The notes under the pieces: model-generated
Databases searched by the model: none
Seen by the model: only the letters and a program-made list of their open reading frames with translations
Told to the model about the DNA's origin: nothing
Source: JADKHR01 sp041917295
GTDB taxonomy: Bacteria; Elusimicrobiota; Elusimicrobia; FEN-1173
DNA length: 64,000 bases
Assembly (NCBI GenBank): GCA_041917295.1
Contig: JAYRXX010000069.1
Location: 1 to 64,000 of the forward strand
Direction of reading: 5' to 3'
Program-made: the position numbers and the translations under genes
Shown here: in pieces, positions 8,034-15,415 of the stretch
Numbering within the stretch: position 1 is the first letter of the stretch
How the letters are laid out: each line of letters opens with the position of its first letter

Positions 8034-8678
8034 ATGGCCGACGGGGCCGCGGAATTCAGCGGGGTGTTAATGGTCTTGTCCGCTCCGTTGGGCGTGGGCA
8101 AGCGGACGTTGTGCCAAGCGCTCATCGACCGCAACCCCGACCTGCGTTTGTCCATCTCGAAAACAACCCGCCCGCCCGCGCCCCGGGAAGTGCACGGGTA
8201 CGATTATTATTTTGTGACGGACGACGAATTTAACCGTCAGGCGCAAGCGGGGGACTATTTGGAATACGTTCGCATTCACAATCACGGATACGCCACCCCG
8301 TGGGAACCGATTCGGGACCATTTGGCGGCGGGGCGCGACGTGTTGCTGGACGTGGACACGCGGGGGGCCTTGGAGGTTAAGCGCAAGCGTCCCGAAGCCG
8401 TGATGGTGTTTGTGTGTCCCACCAACATGGAAATCGTGGCGGCGCGGCTGATGTCGTTCGATCCCCACCGGGAGGACTTGTTTTCCGCGCGGCTGGCCCG
8501 GGCGAAAGAAGAAATATCCCGCGCCGCCCAGTTTGATTACGTGGTTTTAAACGACAGTTTGGTTGAAACGGCCGACGATATTTCGGCCATTTTGTTGGCC
8601 GAACGGCGCCGGTCCACCCGGACAACCGGGCCCCTGCAAAAACTGATCAGCTCGGTTCCCTCGCTCACGCCGAAATAG
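8034..8678 (+). CDS. Divergent guanylate kinase-like protein
   Basis: A 214-residue protein of the guanylate kinase fold, which normally phosphorylates GMP to GDP. The overall pattern is there: a P-loop-like SAPLGVGKRTL at about residues 15-25, the GMP-binding TTR...EVHGYDYYFV segment, LEYV, HGYAT and the DVDTRGA motif. Several key residues differ from the family pattern. The P-loop consensus GPSGxGKST reads APLGVGKRT, so the residue after the invariant Lys is Arg. The second arginine of the TTRxPRxGE motif is Ala, with RE in place of GE. The lid arginine region (RxRGTE) reads RLMSFDPH. It starts one base after the pilB stop, so it is co-transcribed with pilB. It may be a non-canonical kinase or a pseudo-enzyme. 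No second gmk is in this window. Confidence 0.75.
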   Translation: MADGAAEFSGVLMVLSAPLGVGKRTLCQALIDRNPDLRLSISKTTRPPAPREVHGYDYYFVTDDEFNRQAQAGDYLEYVRIHNHGYATPWEPIRDHLAAGRDVLLDVDTRGALEVKRKRPEAVMVFVCPTNMEIVAARLMSFDPHREDLFSARLARAKEEISRAAQFDYVVLNDSLVETADDISAILLAERRRSTRTTGPLQKLISSVPSLTPK

Positions 8679-8682
8679 CCCA

Positions 8683-8712
8683 TAGACGCAACGCCGTTGG
8701 GCGTGCTATAAT
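8683..8712 (+). promoter_or_regulatory. Extended -10 promoter
   Basis: TATAAT (8707-8712) is preceded by TGC, which makes an extended -10, and by TAGACG (8683-8688) 18 bases upstream. It would drive the diguanylate cyclase at 8750 and the overlapping pckG. Confidence 0.6.
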
Positions 8713-8749
8713 TTCCCTCTTCCAACGACGCAAGGCGGGGCCTCTCCTT

Positions 8750-9640
8750 ATGGAACACCCAGAACCGGCACCACCAAAAGACAACGCGCTTTCGATGCCC
8801 AACGGCGGGCTGACCCGATTTAAGTCGTTTGCCCGCAAGAACATGTACCTGGGCGCGGTGTTGGGGTTGGGTTCGCCCCTGGGCCTGCTGGCGATCCGTT
8901 ACTATTTGGATCACTGGCCGACGGTCAACACGTGGATGGGAACCGAACTGCAAGACCACGGCGCGTATTACATTTACATGGGCGTGGGCACGGTGGTGGC
9001 CATGGGCCTGTGGGGTCTGTGGAGCGGGCGCAGTTTGGATAAACAGCGCACCCGAACTCGGGCTCTGGAACGGGCGGCCCTCCGGTTGCGGGACATGGCG
9101 GACACGGACGGATTAACGGGCGTGCATGTCCGCCGGCACCTTCTTGAAAAGCTGGACGAAGAACTTCGCCGGGCGGAACGATACAAGTACCCCATCGCCA
9201 GCCTGTTTGTGGACGTGGACAACTTTAAAGCGTTCAACGAAGTCCATGGCCACATGGTGGGCGACGAGGTTCTGAAGCGGATTGCCCAGGTGACCCGGGC
9301 CAGCGTGCGGGAAACCGACATTGTCGGCCGGTATGGGGGCGACGAATTTCTGGTGATGTTGCCCCACGCCAACGCGCGGGAAGCGTTTTTGGCGGCGGAA
9401 CGGATCCGCAAAGGGGTTGAAAAGTTGACGGTGACGTCGGCCGCGGGATCGGCGGTGCCGATCACGGTCAGCGTGGGCATGATCGCCGCGGTTCCCCACG
9501 AGGCGGACGTGCTTCGATTTTTAGAGATTGCCGACCAAGCCCTTCATCGATCGAAAGGGTTGGGCAAGAACTGCACCATTTTATGCGACGTGCCGGAAAC
9601 CACCCCGGACGCGCCATCTCAGAAGGAGAAGAAGCCATGA
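8750..9640 (+). CDS. Membrane-bound diguanylate cyclase (GGDEF)
   Basis: Makes cyclic di-GMP from two GTP. The 296-residue protein has two predicted membrane spans (about residues 35-52 and 70-90) with a short periplasmic loop, then a full GGDEF domain (about 115-275). The active site RYGGDEF is intact near residues 194-200. An RxxD inhibitory site (RETD) sits five residues before GGDEF, so product feedback inhibition is expected. LFVDVDNFKAFNE holds the metal-binding Asp. No separate sensory domain is visible, so any signal would be read by the membrane segment. The 3' end overlaps the pckG start (ATGA), which suggests translational coupling. Confidence 0.92.
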   Translation: MEHPEPAPPKDNALSMPNGGLTRFKSFARKNMYLGAVLGLGSPLGLLAIRYYLDHWPTVNTWMGTELQDHGAYYIYMGVGTVVAMGLWGLWSGRSLDKQRTRTRALERAALRLRDMADTDGLTGVHVRRHLLEKLDEELRRAERYKYPIASLFVDVDNFKAFNEVHGHMVGDEVLKRIAQVTRASVRETDIVGRYGGDEFLVMLPHANAREAFLAAERIRKGVEKLTVTSAAGSAVPITVSVGMIAAVPHEADVLRFLEIADQALHRSKGLGKNCTILCDVPETTPDAPSQKEKKP

Positions 9641-11427
9641 CCACTGCAAGCCTCGAAACACCGCTCACCAAAAACCCCGCGGTCCTGAAATGGGTTGACG
9701 AATGCGCGTCCCTGTTAAAACCCGACCAAATATATTGGGTGGACGGCACCGAGACGGAAAAGAAGAGCATGATTTCGCAGTGCTTGAAAACAGGCGAGCT
9801 CGAAGAGCTGAACCAGGAACTTCTTCCCGGATGCTATTTCCACCGATCGGCCCAAAACGACGTGGCGCGGACGGAACATTTAACGTTCATTTGCACACCG
9901 ACCAAAGAAGAGGCCGGCCCGACTAACAACTGGATGGCCCCCACCGACGCGTACGCCAAATTGAAAGGCATTTACGACGGGGCCATGAAAGGCCGCACGC
10001 TGTATGTGATTCCGTTCATCATGGGTCCGGCGGGCTCGCCGTTTTCCAAGATCGGCGTGGAAATCACCGACAGCTTGTATGTGGTTCTCAACATGGGCAT
10101 CATGACGCGCATGGGCAACGTGGCGTGGAAACAGTTGGGCGACTCGTCCAACTTCACGCGCTGTCTGCACGCGAAAGCGGACCTCAACGAAAGCCGCCGG
10201 TTCATTTGCCACTTTCCCCAGGACAACACCATTTGGTCCGTGGGGTCGGGCTACGGCGGCAACGCTCTGCTCGGAAAAAAATGTCTCGCGCTTCGCATCG
10301 CCAGCGCCCTGGGCCAAAAAGAAGGTTGGTTGGCCGAGCACATGCTGATTTTGGGCATTGAGAACCCGAAAGGCGAAAAACGGTATATTGCGGCGGCGTT
10401 TCCGTCGGCTTGCGGCAAGACGAACTTGGCCATGTTGGTTCCGCCGGCGCACTTGGTCAAACAGGGGTATAAGGTGTGGACCTTGGGCGACGACATCGCG
10501 TGGTTGCGGGTGGGCCCGGACGGACGTCTGTGGGCGTCGAACCCGGAAGCGGGCTTTTTCGGCGTGGTGCCCGGCACCAACAGCCGATCGAACCCGAACG
10601 CGGTGAAAACCATTCGAACCAACACCATCTACACCAACGTGGGGAAATTGCCCAACGGCGACGTGTGGTGGGAAGGCCACGACAATCTTCCGCCGGAAGA
10701 ATGCTTGGACTGGAAAGGCCAAAAATGGAACCCCGACATGGACACCAAAGCCGCCCATCCCAACAGCCGGTTCACGGCGCCGGCGCGGCAGTGCCCGTCG
10801 ATTGCGCCCAACTGGGAAGATCCCGCGGGCGTGCCCCTGGACGCCATCTTGTTCGGTGGCCGCCGCGCCCATTTGACACCCTTGATCACCGAAAGCCGCA
10901 ACTGGCAGCACGGGGTGTTCATGGGCGCCACCATGGCATCGGAAACCACCGCCGCCCAGCAGGGGGGCAACGTGGGTGTGGTCCGACGGGACCCGATGGC
11001 GATGTTGCCGTTCTGCGGATACAACATGGCGGACTATTTCAGCCATTGGTTGGCCATGGGAACGAAGATCAAGAACCCGCCGAAGATCTTTTTGGCCAAC
11101 TGGTTCCGGCAGAGCAAAGACGGCAAGTATCTGTGGCCGGGGTATGGGGACAACATGCGAGTCCTGCTCTGGATCTTGGACCGAGCCCAGGGCAAAGGGG
11201 CGGCGGTGGAAAGCCCCATCGGGACTTTGCCGACGAAAGACGCGGTGGACGTGTCCGGATTGGACATGGCGGCGAACGCTATGGACGAGCTGTTGTCGGT
11301 TGACCGTGCGGCCTGGGAAACAGAGATCGCCGACATCGACAAGTTCTTCGCCACCTTCGGTGCCCGGTTGCCCGCGGCGTTGAAATCCGAACGGGACGCG
11401 TTGGCGGCCCGAATTAAAAAGGCGTAA
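9637..11427 (+). CDS. pckG: Phosphoenolpyruvate carboxykinase (GTP)
   Basis: Interconverts oxaloacetate + GTP and phosphoenolpyruvate + CO2 + GDP in the cytoplasm, the entry to gluconeogenesis or an anaplerotic/fermentative step. It has 596 residues from the ATG after AGAAGGAG, the normal size of the GTP-dependent family. Diagnostic motifs are the P-loop AFPSACGKTN with the reactive cysteine (near residue 259), GDDIAWLR, NPEAGFFGVVPGTN, and ILFGGRR. The start overlaps the diguanylate cyclase stop. A strong terminator follows directly, so the cyclase and pckG appear to form a two-gene unit. Confidence 0.97.
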   Translation: MTTASLETPLTKNPAVLKWVDECASLLKPDQIYWVDGTETEKKSMISQCLKTGELEELNQELLPGCYFHRSAQNDVARTEHLTFICTPTKEEAGPTNNWMAPTDAYAKLKGIYDGAMKGRTLYVIPFIMGPAGSPFSKIGVEITDSLYVVLNMGIMTRMGNVAWKQLGDSSNFTRCLHAKADLNESRRFICHFPQDNTIWSVGSGYGGNALLGKKCLALRIASALGQKEGWLAEHMLILGIENPKGEKRYIAAAFPSACGKTNLAMLVPPAHLVKQGYKVWTLGDDIAWLRVGPDGRLWASNPEAGFFGVVPGTNSRSNPNAVKTIRTNTIYTNVGKLPNGDVWWEGHDNLPPEECLDWKGQKWNPDMDTKAAHPNSRFTAPARQCPSIAPNWEDPAGVPLDAILFGGRRAHLTPLITESRNWQHGVFMGATMASETTAAQQGGNVGVVRRDPMAMLPFCGYNMADYFSHWLAMGTKIKNPPKIFLANWFRQSKDGKYLWPGYGDNMRVLLWILDRAQGKGAAVESPIGTLPTKDAVDVSGLDMAANAMDELLSVDRAAWETEIADIDKFFATFGARLPAALKSERDALAARIKKA

Positions 11428-11436
11428 ATTCAAAGT

Positions 11437-11488
11437 CCCCCTGCGCCTCTCCTCCGTAACCCGAGGAGGGGCGCAAGGGGGGTGTTTT
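11437..11488 (+). terminator. Intrinsic terminator after pckG
   Basis: A long stem forms between 11437-11454 (starting CCCCCTGCGCC) and 11463-11481 (ending GCGCAAGGGGG). It has an 8-base loop and one small mismatch, and TGTTTT follows. It ends the cyclase-pckG unit and abuts the hemerythrin gene. Confidence 0.8.
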
Positions 11489-11502
11489 GGAAGGGGGGAC
11501 CC

Positions 11503-11952
11503 ATGCCCACCGCGACGGAACAGTTGTTGAAAGATCACAAGATGATCCGGAAAATTCTGGAGGGGTTCGATGTGGACAACCCCCGGTTTCCGGAAATTTT
11601 GAAAACGCTCCAACGGGTGGTGGTGGGTCACGCCTGGTTTGAAGACGAATTTTTCATGCCGGCGGTGAAATCCCAGCCGTTGATTTTTAAACCGTTCTGG
11701 TCGGAAGTGTCCACCGAGCACGAGGACATTGGCGGCCTGCTGGCTCTCCTGCGTAAAACCAACGTGAAAGAAAAAAAGACGCTTCACGCCCGCGTGATCA
11801 CCCTGCGTTCCCTGCTGGAAACCCATTTCGCCAAGGAAGAAGACGTTCTGTTTCCGTTGGCGGAGCAAGTGATTGGGCGAGATCGCCTCGTTAAGCTGGC
11901 CGCGGCCATGGAACGGCGAAAAGAAGAGGTGCGGGACCACCTTCCCCGTTGA
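11503..11952 (+). CDS. Hemerythrin-like HHE-domain protein
   Basis: A 149-residue four-helix protein expected to hold a non-heme di-iron centre for binding oxygen or NO, or for iron handling. The HHE signature residues are visible: LLKDHKMI near residue 10, HAWFEDEFF near 42-50, STEHEDIGG near 72-80 and THFAKEED near 108-115. The ATG at 11503 follows a run of G residues and is preferred over the in-frame GTG at 11482, which lies in the terminator stem. The gene ends overlapping the GIY-YIG gene. Its exact role is not predictable from sequence. Confidence 0.85.
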   Translation: MPTATEQLLKDHKMIRKILEGFDVDNPRFPEILKTLQRVVVGHAWFEDEFFMPAVKSQPLIFKPFWSEVSTEHEDIGGLLALLRKTNVKEKKTLHARVITLRSLLETHFAKEEDVLFPLAEQVIGRDRLVKLAAAMERRKEEVRDHLPR

Positions 11953-12296
11953 ACAAAAAGTATCAACGGATGTTGAACGGAATGAAATCCCGCGGGAAAC
12001 GGGAGTGGAGCGTTTACCTGGTTCGGTGCGCGGACGGGTCTCTTTACACGGGCGTTGCAAAAGATGTGGAGGCCCGGGTTGAGAAACACAACAAAGGGAC
12101 CGGCGCGGCGTATACCCGGTCCCACCGGCCGGTCACTCTGGTCCACCACGAAAAAGGGTTCACCCGATCCAAAGCCCTCATCCGCGAAGCCCAAATTAAA
12201 CGGTACCCCCGCCCAAAAAAAGAAACGCTTGTTCAGAAGGGAAGTGTGATCTGGAACACGGGGAGGCCTCGGTCACTTCTAAATACTCTTCCATAA
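11949..12296 (+). CDS. GIY-YIG nuclease family protein (UPF0213/YhbQ type)
   Basis: A 115-residue single-domain GIY-YIG protein. SVYLVRC and SLYTGVAKDVEARVEKHNKG match the GIY-YIG core, including the Arg on the helix after YTG. The C-terminal stretch TRSKALIREAQIK carries the conserved Glu. Proteins of this group are small DNA-binding or repair-linked nucleases of uncertain substrate. The TTG at 11949 overlaps the hemerythrin stop. ATG codons at 11970 or 11982 would give a shorter protein that keeps the whole domain, and no good ribosome binding site settles the choice. Confidence 0.85.
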   Translation: MNKKYQRMLNGMKSRGKREWSVYLVRCADGSLYTGVAKDVEARVEKHNKGTGAAYTRSHRPVTLVHHEKGFTRSKALIREAQIKRYPRPKKETLVQKGSVIWNTGRPRSLLNTLP

Positions 12297-12338
12297 TAAC
12301 TTAAAGTGTGGTATAAATATGGCGGACTAATTTAAACC

Positions 12339-13496
12339 ATGTTTAATAGACTGCTTTCCTTCCCTAAGAACCACAGCTTTTTCCTCTTCGGTCCACGCGG
12401 GACCGGGAAGACCCATTTGCTCCGGGAATTCTTTAAAAATATCCCCTGCCTCTACATTGACCTCTTGGAACCGGACACCCACCAAAATCTGAGCCTCCGA
12501 CCGAAGGCCCTTGAGGAGCAAATCGAATCCCTTCCTCCCAGAACGCGGTGGGTCGTCATTGACGAAATTCAGAAAGTTCCAAAACTTTTAGACGTGGTCC
12601 ACCGTCAAATTGAAACGCGGCCGATCTTCTTTGCTCTGACGGGATCCAGCGCCCGGAAGCTGAAGACCACGGGAGCCAATTTATTGGCGGGCCGGGCCTT
12701 TGTGAATTACATTTTTCCTTTGACATCGCGGGAATTGGGAAATTCCTTTTCTCTTCCGGCTTGTCTCCGGTGGGGGAGTTTGCCTAAACTCTTTTCATTT
12801 AAATCGGACGCCGAAAAACGGGATTATCTCCGCGCCTATACCCATACCTATCTCCAAGAGGAGATTACTCAAGAACAAGTGGTTCGAAATCTCGATCCGT
12901 TTCGGCGGTTCTTGGTCATTGCCGCCCAGATGAGCGGTCAAATCATTAATTTTTCAAGAATCGCCCGTGACGCCGGGGCGTCTGTTCCCACGGTCCAATC
13001 CTATTTCCAAATAATCGAAGACACGCGGATCGGCTTCCTTTTAGAGCCCTACCATGAATCTATTCGAAAGCGTCAACGGGGTAACCCCAAATTCTATTTT
13101 TTTGATACGGGGGTTCAGCGGGCTTTGGAAAATACACTGACGTTGGATCTCCTTCCCCGCACGTTCGCCTACGGGGTGGCTTTCGAACATCTTGTGATGA
13201 ATGAAATCGTTCGTTTGTCCGCCTACGCAAAAAATGATTTTCGCTTTTCTTATTTGCGCACAAAAGACGGGGTTGAAATTGATCTTGTGATGGAGCGGCC
13301 CGGGCTAAAAAATGCCTTAATTGAAATTAAATCGACGGATTTTTTGCGACCCGAAGATATTCGGGCCTTTCAAAGGTTGGGAGCGGACATCCCCCACTCT
13401 GATCTTTATTGTTTTTCCCGGGATCCGCATCCTAAAAAGATCGAAGGAGTCCATTGCCTCCCTTGGCAAAAGGGTTTGACGGAATTGGGATTGTGA
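12339..13496 (+). CDS. AAA ATPase with DUF4143 domain
   Basis: A 385-residue protein of the widespread family with an N-terminal ATPase and a C-terminal DUF4143 nuclease-like domain. Walker A GPRGTGKT is at residues 18-25 and Walker B WVVIDEIQ at 71-78. The DUF4143 region shows YFFDTGVQRAL and then DGVEIDLVMERPG...ALIEIKST, a pattern close to PD-(D/E)xK active sites (ID, E-I-K). These genes often occur in many copies and are linked to mobile DNA, but their role is unknown. GC content is visibly lower than in the neighbours and the start codon context is AT-rich, both consistent with acquisition. It sits beside the tRNA-Ser locus. Confidence 0.88.
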   Translation: MFNRLLSFPKNHSFFLFGPRGTGKTHLLREFFKNIPCLYIDLLEPDTHQNLSLRPKALEEQIESLPPRTRWVVIDEIQKVPKLLDVVHRQIETRPIFFALTGSSARKLKTTGANLLAGRAFVNYIFPLTSRELGNSFSLPACLRWGSLPKLFSFKSDAEKRDYLRAYTHTYLQEEITQEQVVRNLDPFRRFLVIAAQMSGQIINFSRIARDAGASVPTVQSYFQIIEDTRIGFLLEPYHESIRKRQRGNPKFYFFDTGVQRALENTLTLDLLPRTFAYGVAFEHLVMNEIVRLSAYAKNDFRFSYLRTKDGVEIDLVMERPGLKNALIEIKSTDFLRPEDIRAFQRLGADIPHSDLYCFSRDPHPKKIEGVHCLPWQKGLTELGL

Positions 13497-13609
13497 TAGG
13501 GATTATTTATACAGGCATCAACACTGGGGCTCCCAGAATGTCTCCGATCCAGGGAACTGGGCCGTCTAACGCGCTGGATGGTTTTGTATCATGAGGGTGT
13601 AAAGTATTT

Positions 13610-13756
13610 GGAGGGATGGCCGAGTGGGTCCTGTGTGCCAGTGGCACACGGTTAGGACGGGTCGAAGACCCCGGCAACCACATCTGACCGAGGGATGGGA
13701 TCCCGAGGAAATGGTTGAAGGACGCTAGTCCTGAAACCACTGGACGACATTCCTCC
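13610..13756 (+). ncRNA. Structured RNA candidate with tRNA-Ser-like ends
   Basis: The first 18 bases (13610-13627) are identical to the 5' end of the true tRNA-Ser at 13841. The last bases (TTCCTCC, 13750-13756) can pair with them as an acceptor-like stem. Inside are several clean hairpins. They are GTCCT-GTGTGCC / GGCACAC-AGGAC (13628-13658), GGGTC/GACCC (13659-13671), GGGAT/ATCCC (about 13693-13705) and TGGTT-GA-AGGAC / GTCCT-GA-AACCA (13712-13738), the last with facing GA pairs. TGGTTGAAGG recurs at 13712 as in the tRNA D-arm, so 13625-13711 looks like an 87-base insertion flanked by TGG. The variable arm and T-arm are absent. It could be a tRNA-Ser remnant or an undescribed structured RNA. 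The 113 bases before it (13497-13609) hold no feature I recognise. Confidence 0.4.
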
Positions 13757-13782
13757 ATATGTGGTTTTTACCAGAGGGTTTT

Positions 13783-13839
13783 AGGCACCCACGCAGAGCT
13801 TAGGGTGCCAGCGGCGGCCCAGAGGGCCGAAGTCTCCGC
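13783..13839 (+). other. Two further hairpins before tRNA-Ser
   Basis: GGCACCC/GGGTGCC (about 13784-13809, 12-base loop) is followed by AGCGG-C-GGCCC / GGGCC-CCGCT (13810-13839). A smaller TGGT/ACCA hairpin lies at about 13761-13772. They directly precede tRNA-Ser and continue the structured stretch that starts at 13610, with no T-run to mark a terminator. Confidence 0.45.
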
Positions 13840-13840
13840 T

Positions 13841-13927
13841 GGAGGGATGGCCGAGTGGTTGAAGGCGCCGGTCTTGAAAACCGGTGGGGGCGCAAGCTTC
13901 CCGGGGGTTCGAATCCCTCTCCCTCCG
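13841..13927 (+). tRNA. tRNA-Ser(UGA)
   Basis: An 87-base class II tRNA. The acceptor stem is GGAGGGA/TCCCTCC with discriminator G at 13927. It has a D-arm GCCGAGTGGTTGAAGGC, an anticodon stem CCGGT/ACCGG with loop CTTGAAA and anticodon TGA at 13875-13877, a long variable arm with GGGGG/CTTCCC pairing, and a T-arm loop TTCGAAT. CCA is not encoded. A T-rich stretch (ATTTTTC) follows immediately. It reads UCA and, by wobble, other UCN serine codons. Confidence 0.97.
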
Positions 13928-14010
13928 ATTTTTCTTATATAGTTTTAGGGACGTTCTTGAGATAATAAGTTAAAGTGTCGTGGCCTCGCAATCGCCGGTG
14001 TGGTCACGGG

Positions 14011-15198
14011 TCAAAACGTGGCCGCGAGCGTGAGGCCCGTGACCCATCCGCGCAAAACGTCTGGTTTTTCGGACGTGCGGTGATCCGTCAGATACTGGGC
14101 GTCCAGTCGCAGGGCCAGCACCTCGTCGAGTGGGAACCGGACGTATATTTCGGTGACTTCGCTGCGGGAGATCCCGTTTGTCCCTTTGTCCAGCACCGCC
14201 CGACCGAGGCCCACGTCGTCCCCGGGCCGGTTCCAAAGATGTCCGCGCATGTTCACGCCGCCGGAATAAAGATAACGGTAATTCACCGGCACGCCTTTGT
14301 TATGTGCCCCCACGCGGGCCCAAACGCCCCATGTTTCGCCTAAGGCCTGGTCCGCGGAAATTAAAATCCCCTTTCGCGCCTTTTTAACGTTCGGGTCATC
14401 GGTGGGACATTCTTTATTGGTCGTTTCCAATGAGACCCGCACGTTTCCTTCCCCCAACGGAGAGAGTACCCGCGCCCCCACCTGCGTTCAGTAAAACCGG
14501 GACGCGTGATCGTGCTCGTCTTTGGCAACCCGCATCGCCACGGCGCTAAAAGAAAAAGGCCCGGTGTTCAATCGCATCGCCCCGCCCAAATCAAAAGAGG
14601 GCGCAAATCCGTTGGACGAGTTCACAAGGGCTTCGTTCATGAACTGGGTGAACTCGTCGTTGGCGTAAGCGTTTTCGTCCAAATAATCCGTGGCGTCAAT
14701 AATGCCGCCGGTCACATCGCCGCCCAGGCCGCCCATCGAGAAGGCCCGCTTGTACCACGCGGTCAGCAAGTAGCTTCGTTTTCCGCCGTTGATGTCGATG
14801 ACATCGTCTTCCAGGTCCGCCGCCCAGGTCGAGAGTTGAAAAGGGGATTTGGTGTTAAGACTGTTTCCCGCGGCGAATCCAAACTTAACGCCGAACTCGT
14901 CTTTTTGGGTCGGTCGGATTGACAATTCCGGTTGAAACACAAACCCGCCCCGGGTGGCGTTTTCGTACTCGGAGGGGATGTCCCGAATAAACGACGATTG
15001 CATGGCGCCGGCCATCACGCCGTGAAACTCCAATTCGAGCGGGGGTCCCTTTTTTTCCAGAGCCGCCACGCGTTTTTCAAGCGTTTCGAGGGAAATCGCG
15101 GGCGTCCCCTCGCCCGCGTGGCCCATTTGGGAAGCCGCGATCAACCCGAAGAACGATAACACACTAATTCCGAAAAAACGTGAGACAGGACGCATCAT
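14011..15198 (-). pseudogene. Outer-membrane porin (OprB-like), interrupted by one in-frame TGA
   Basis: The reading frame runs from an ATG at 15198, after AAGGAGAAACC, to a TGA at 14011-14013. It is open except for a TGA at 14488-14490 (codon 237 of 395). Upstream are a signal peptide, a short coiled-coil segment (LEKRVAALEKK) as in trimeric porins, and beta strands. Downstream are further strands (GVWARVGAHNKGVPVNYRYLYSGG, typical of carbohydrate-selective OprB porins) and a terminal ATF, the C-terminal aromatic signature of outer-membrane barrels. The context HASRFY-stop-TQVGARV suggests that a Trp codon (TGG) became TGA. If the stop is real, the product lacks the last third of the barrel. 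Other genes here end in TGA, so general reassignment is unlikely. Confidence 0.75.
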
Positions 15199-15258
15199 GG
15201 TTTCTCCTTGTTCTCCCAATCGGTTTTCTTCTTGTCTCGCGCCGCTTTCTTGGAATCC

Positions 15259-15287
15259 GTTCTAATCTTTATCGGAAAAAAAGGCAA
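15259..15287 (-). promoter_or_regulatory. Candidate promoter for the porin
   Basis: On the - strand, TTGCCT (15282-15287) and TAGAAC (15259-15264) are 17 bases apart. They lie about 60 bases upstream of the porin start in the divergent gap shared with the beta-propeller gene. Confidence 0.4.
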
Positions 15288-15381
15288 GGACATGAATCAT
15301 CGCGGACCCCCCATCTATTCACCCGGCCCGAACGGGGAGGCAAACGGGGGGCCCTGATTCTCCCGATAAACAAATAGAGCC

Positions 15382-15409
15382 TTGACTTTTTGCGTTCTCG
15401 GGATAGACT
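15382..15409 (+). promoter_or_regulatory. Promoter immediately before the beta-propeller gene
   Basis: TTGACT (15382-15387) and TAGACT (15404-15409) are 16 bases apart. The expected transcription start, 6-7 bases after the -10, falls on the GTG start codon at 15416, and no Shine-Dalgarno sequence precedes the gene. This suggests a leaderless mRNA. Confidence 0.5.
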
Positions 15410-15415
15410 ACATAC

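Noticed and set aside
9880..12060. 726-codon open frame on the - strand opposite pckG
   Set aside because: It runs antisense through pckG, hemerythrin and GIY-YIG genes, all of which have clear family motifs. The protein is His/Arg-rich without domains, as expected for the mirror of GC-rich codons.
13610..13756. SRP RNA, tmRNA, RNase P RNA or hammerhead ribozyme
   Set aside because: The SRP apical motif (TCAGG...GCAGC), the tmRNA T-arm end, the RNase P GAGGAAAGTCC core and the hammerhead CTGATGA core are all absent.
14011..15198. Genome-wide TGA recoding as Trp
   Set aside because: Many genes in the window, such as murC, ftsZ and folate/aromatic genes with overlapping starts, use TGA as their stop, so the porin TGA is a local event.
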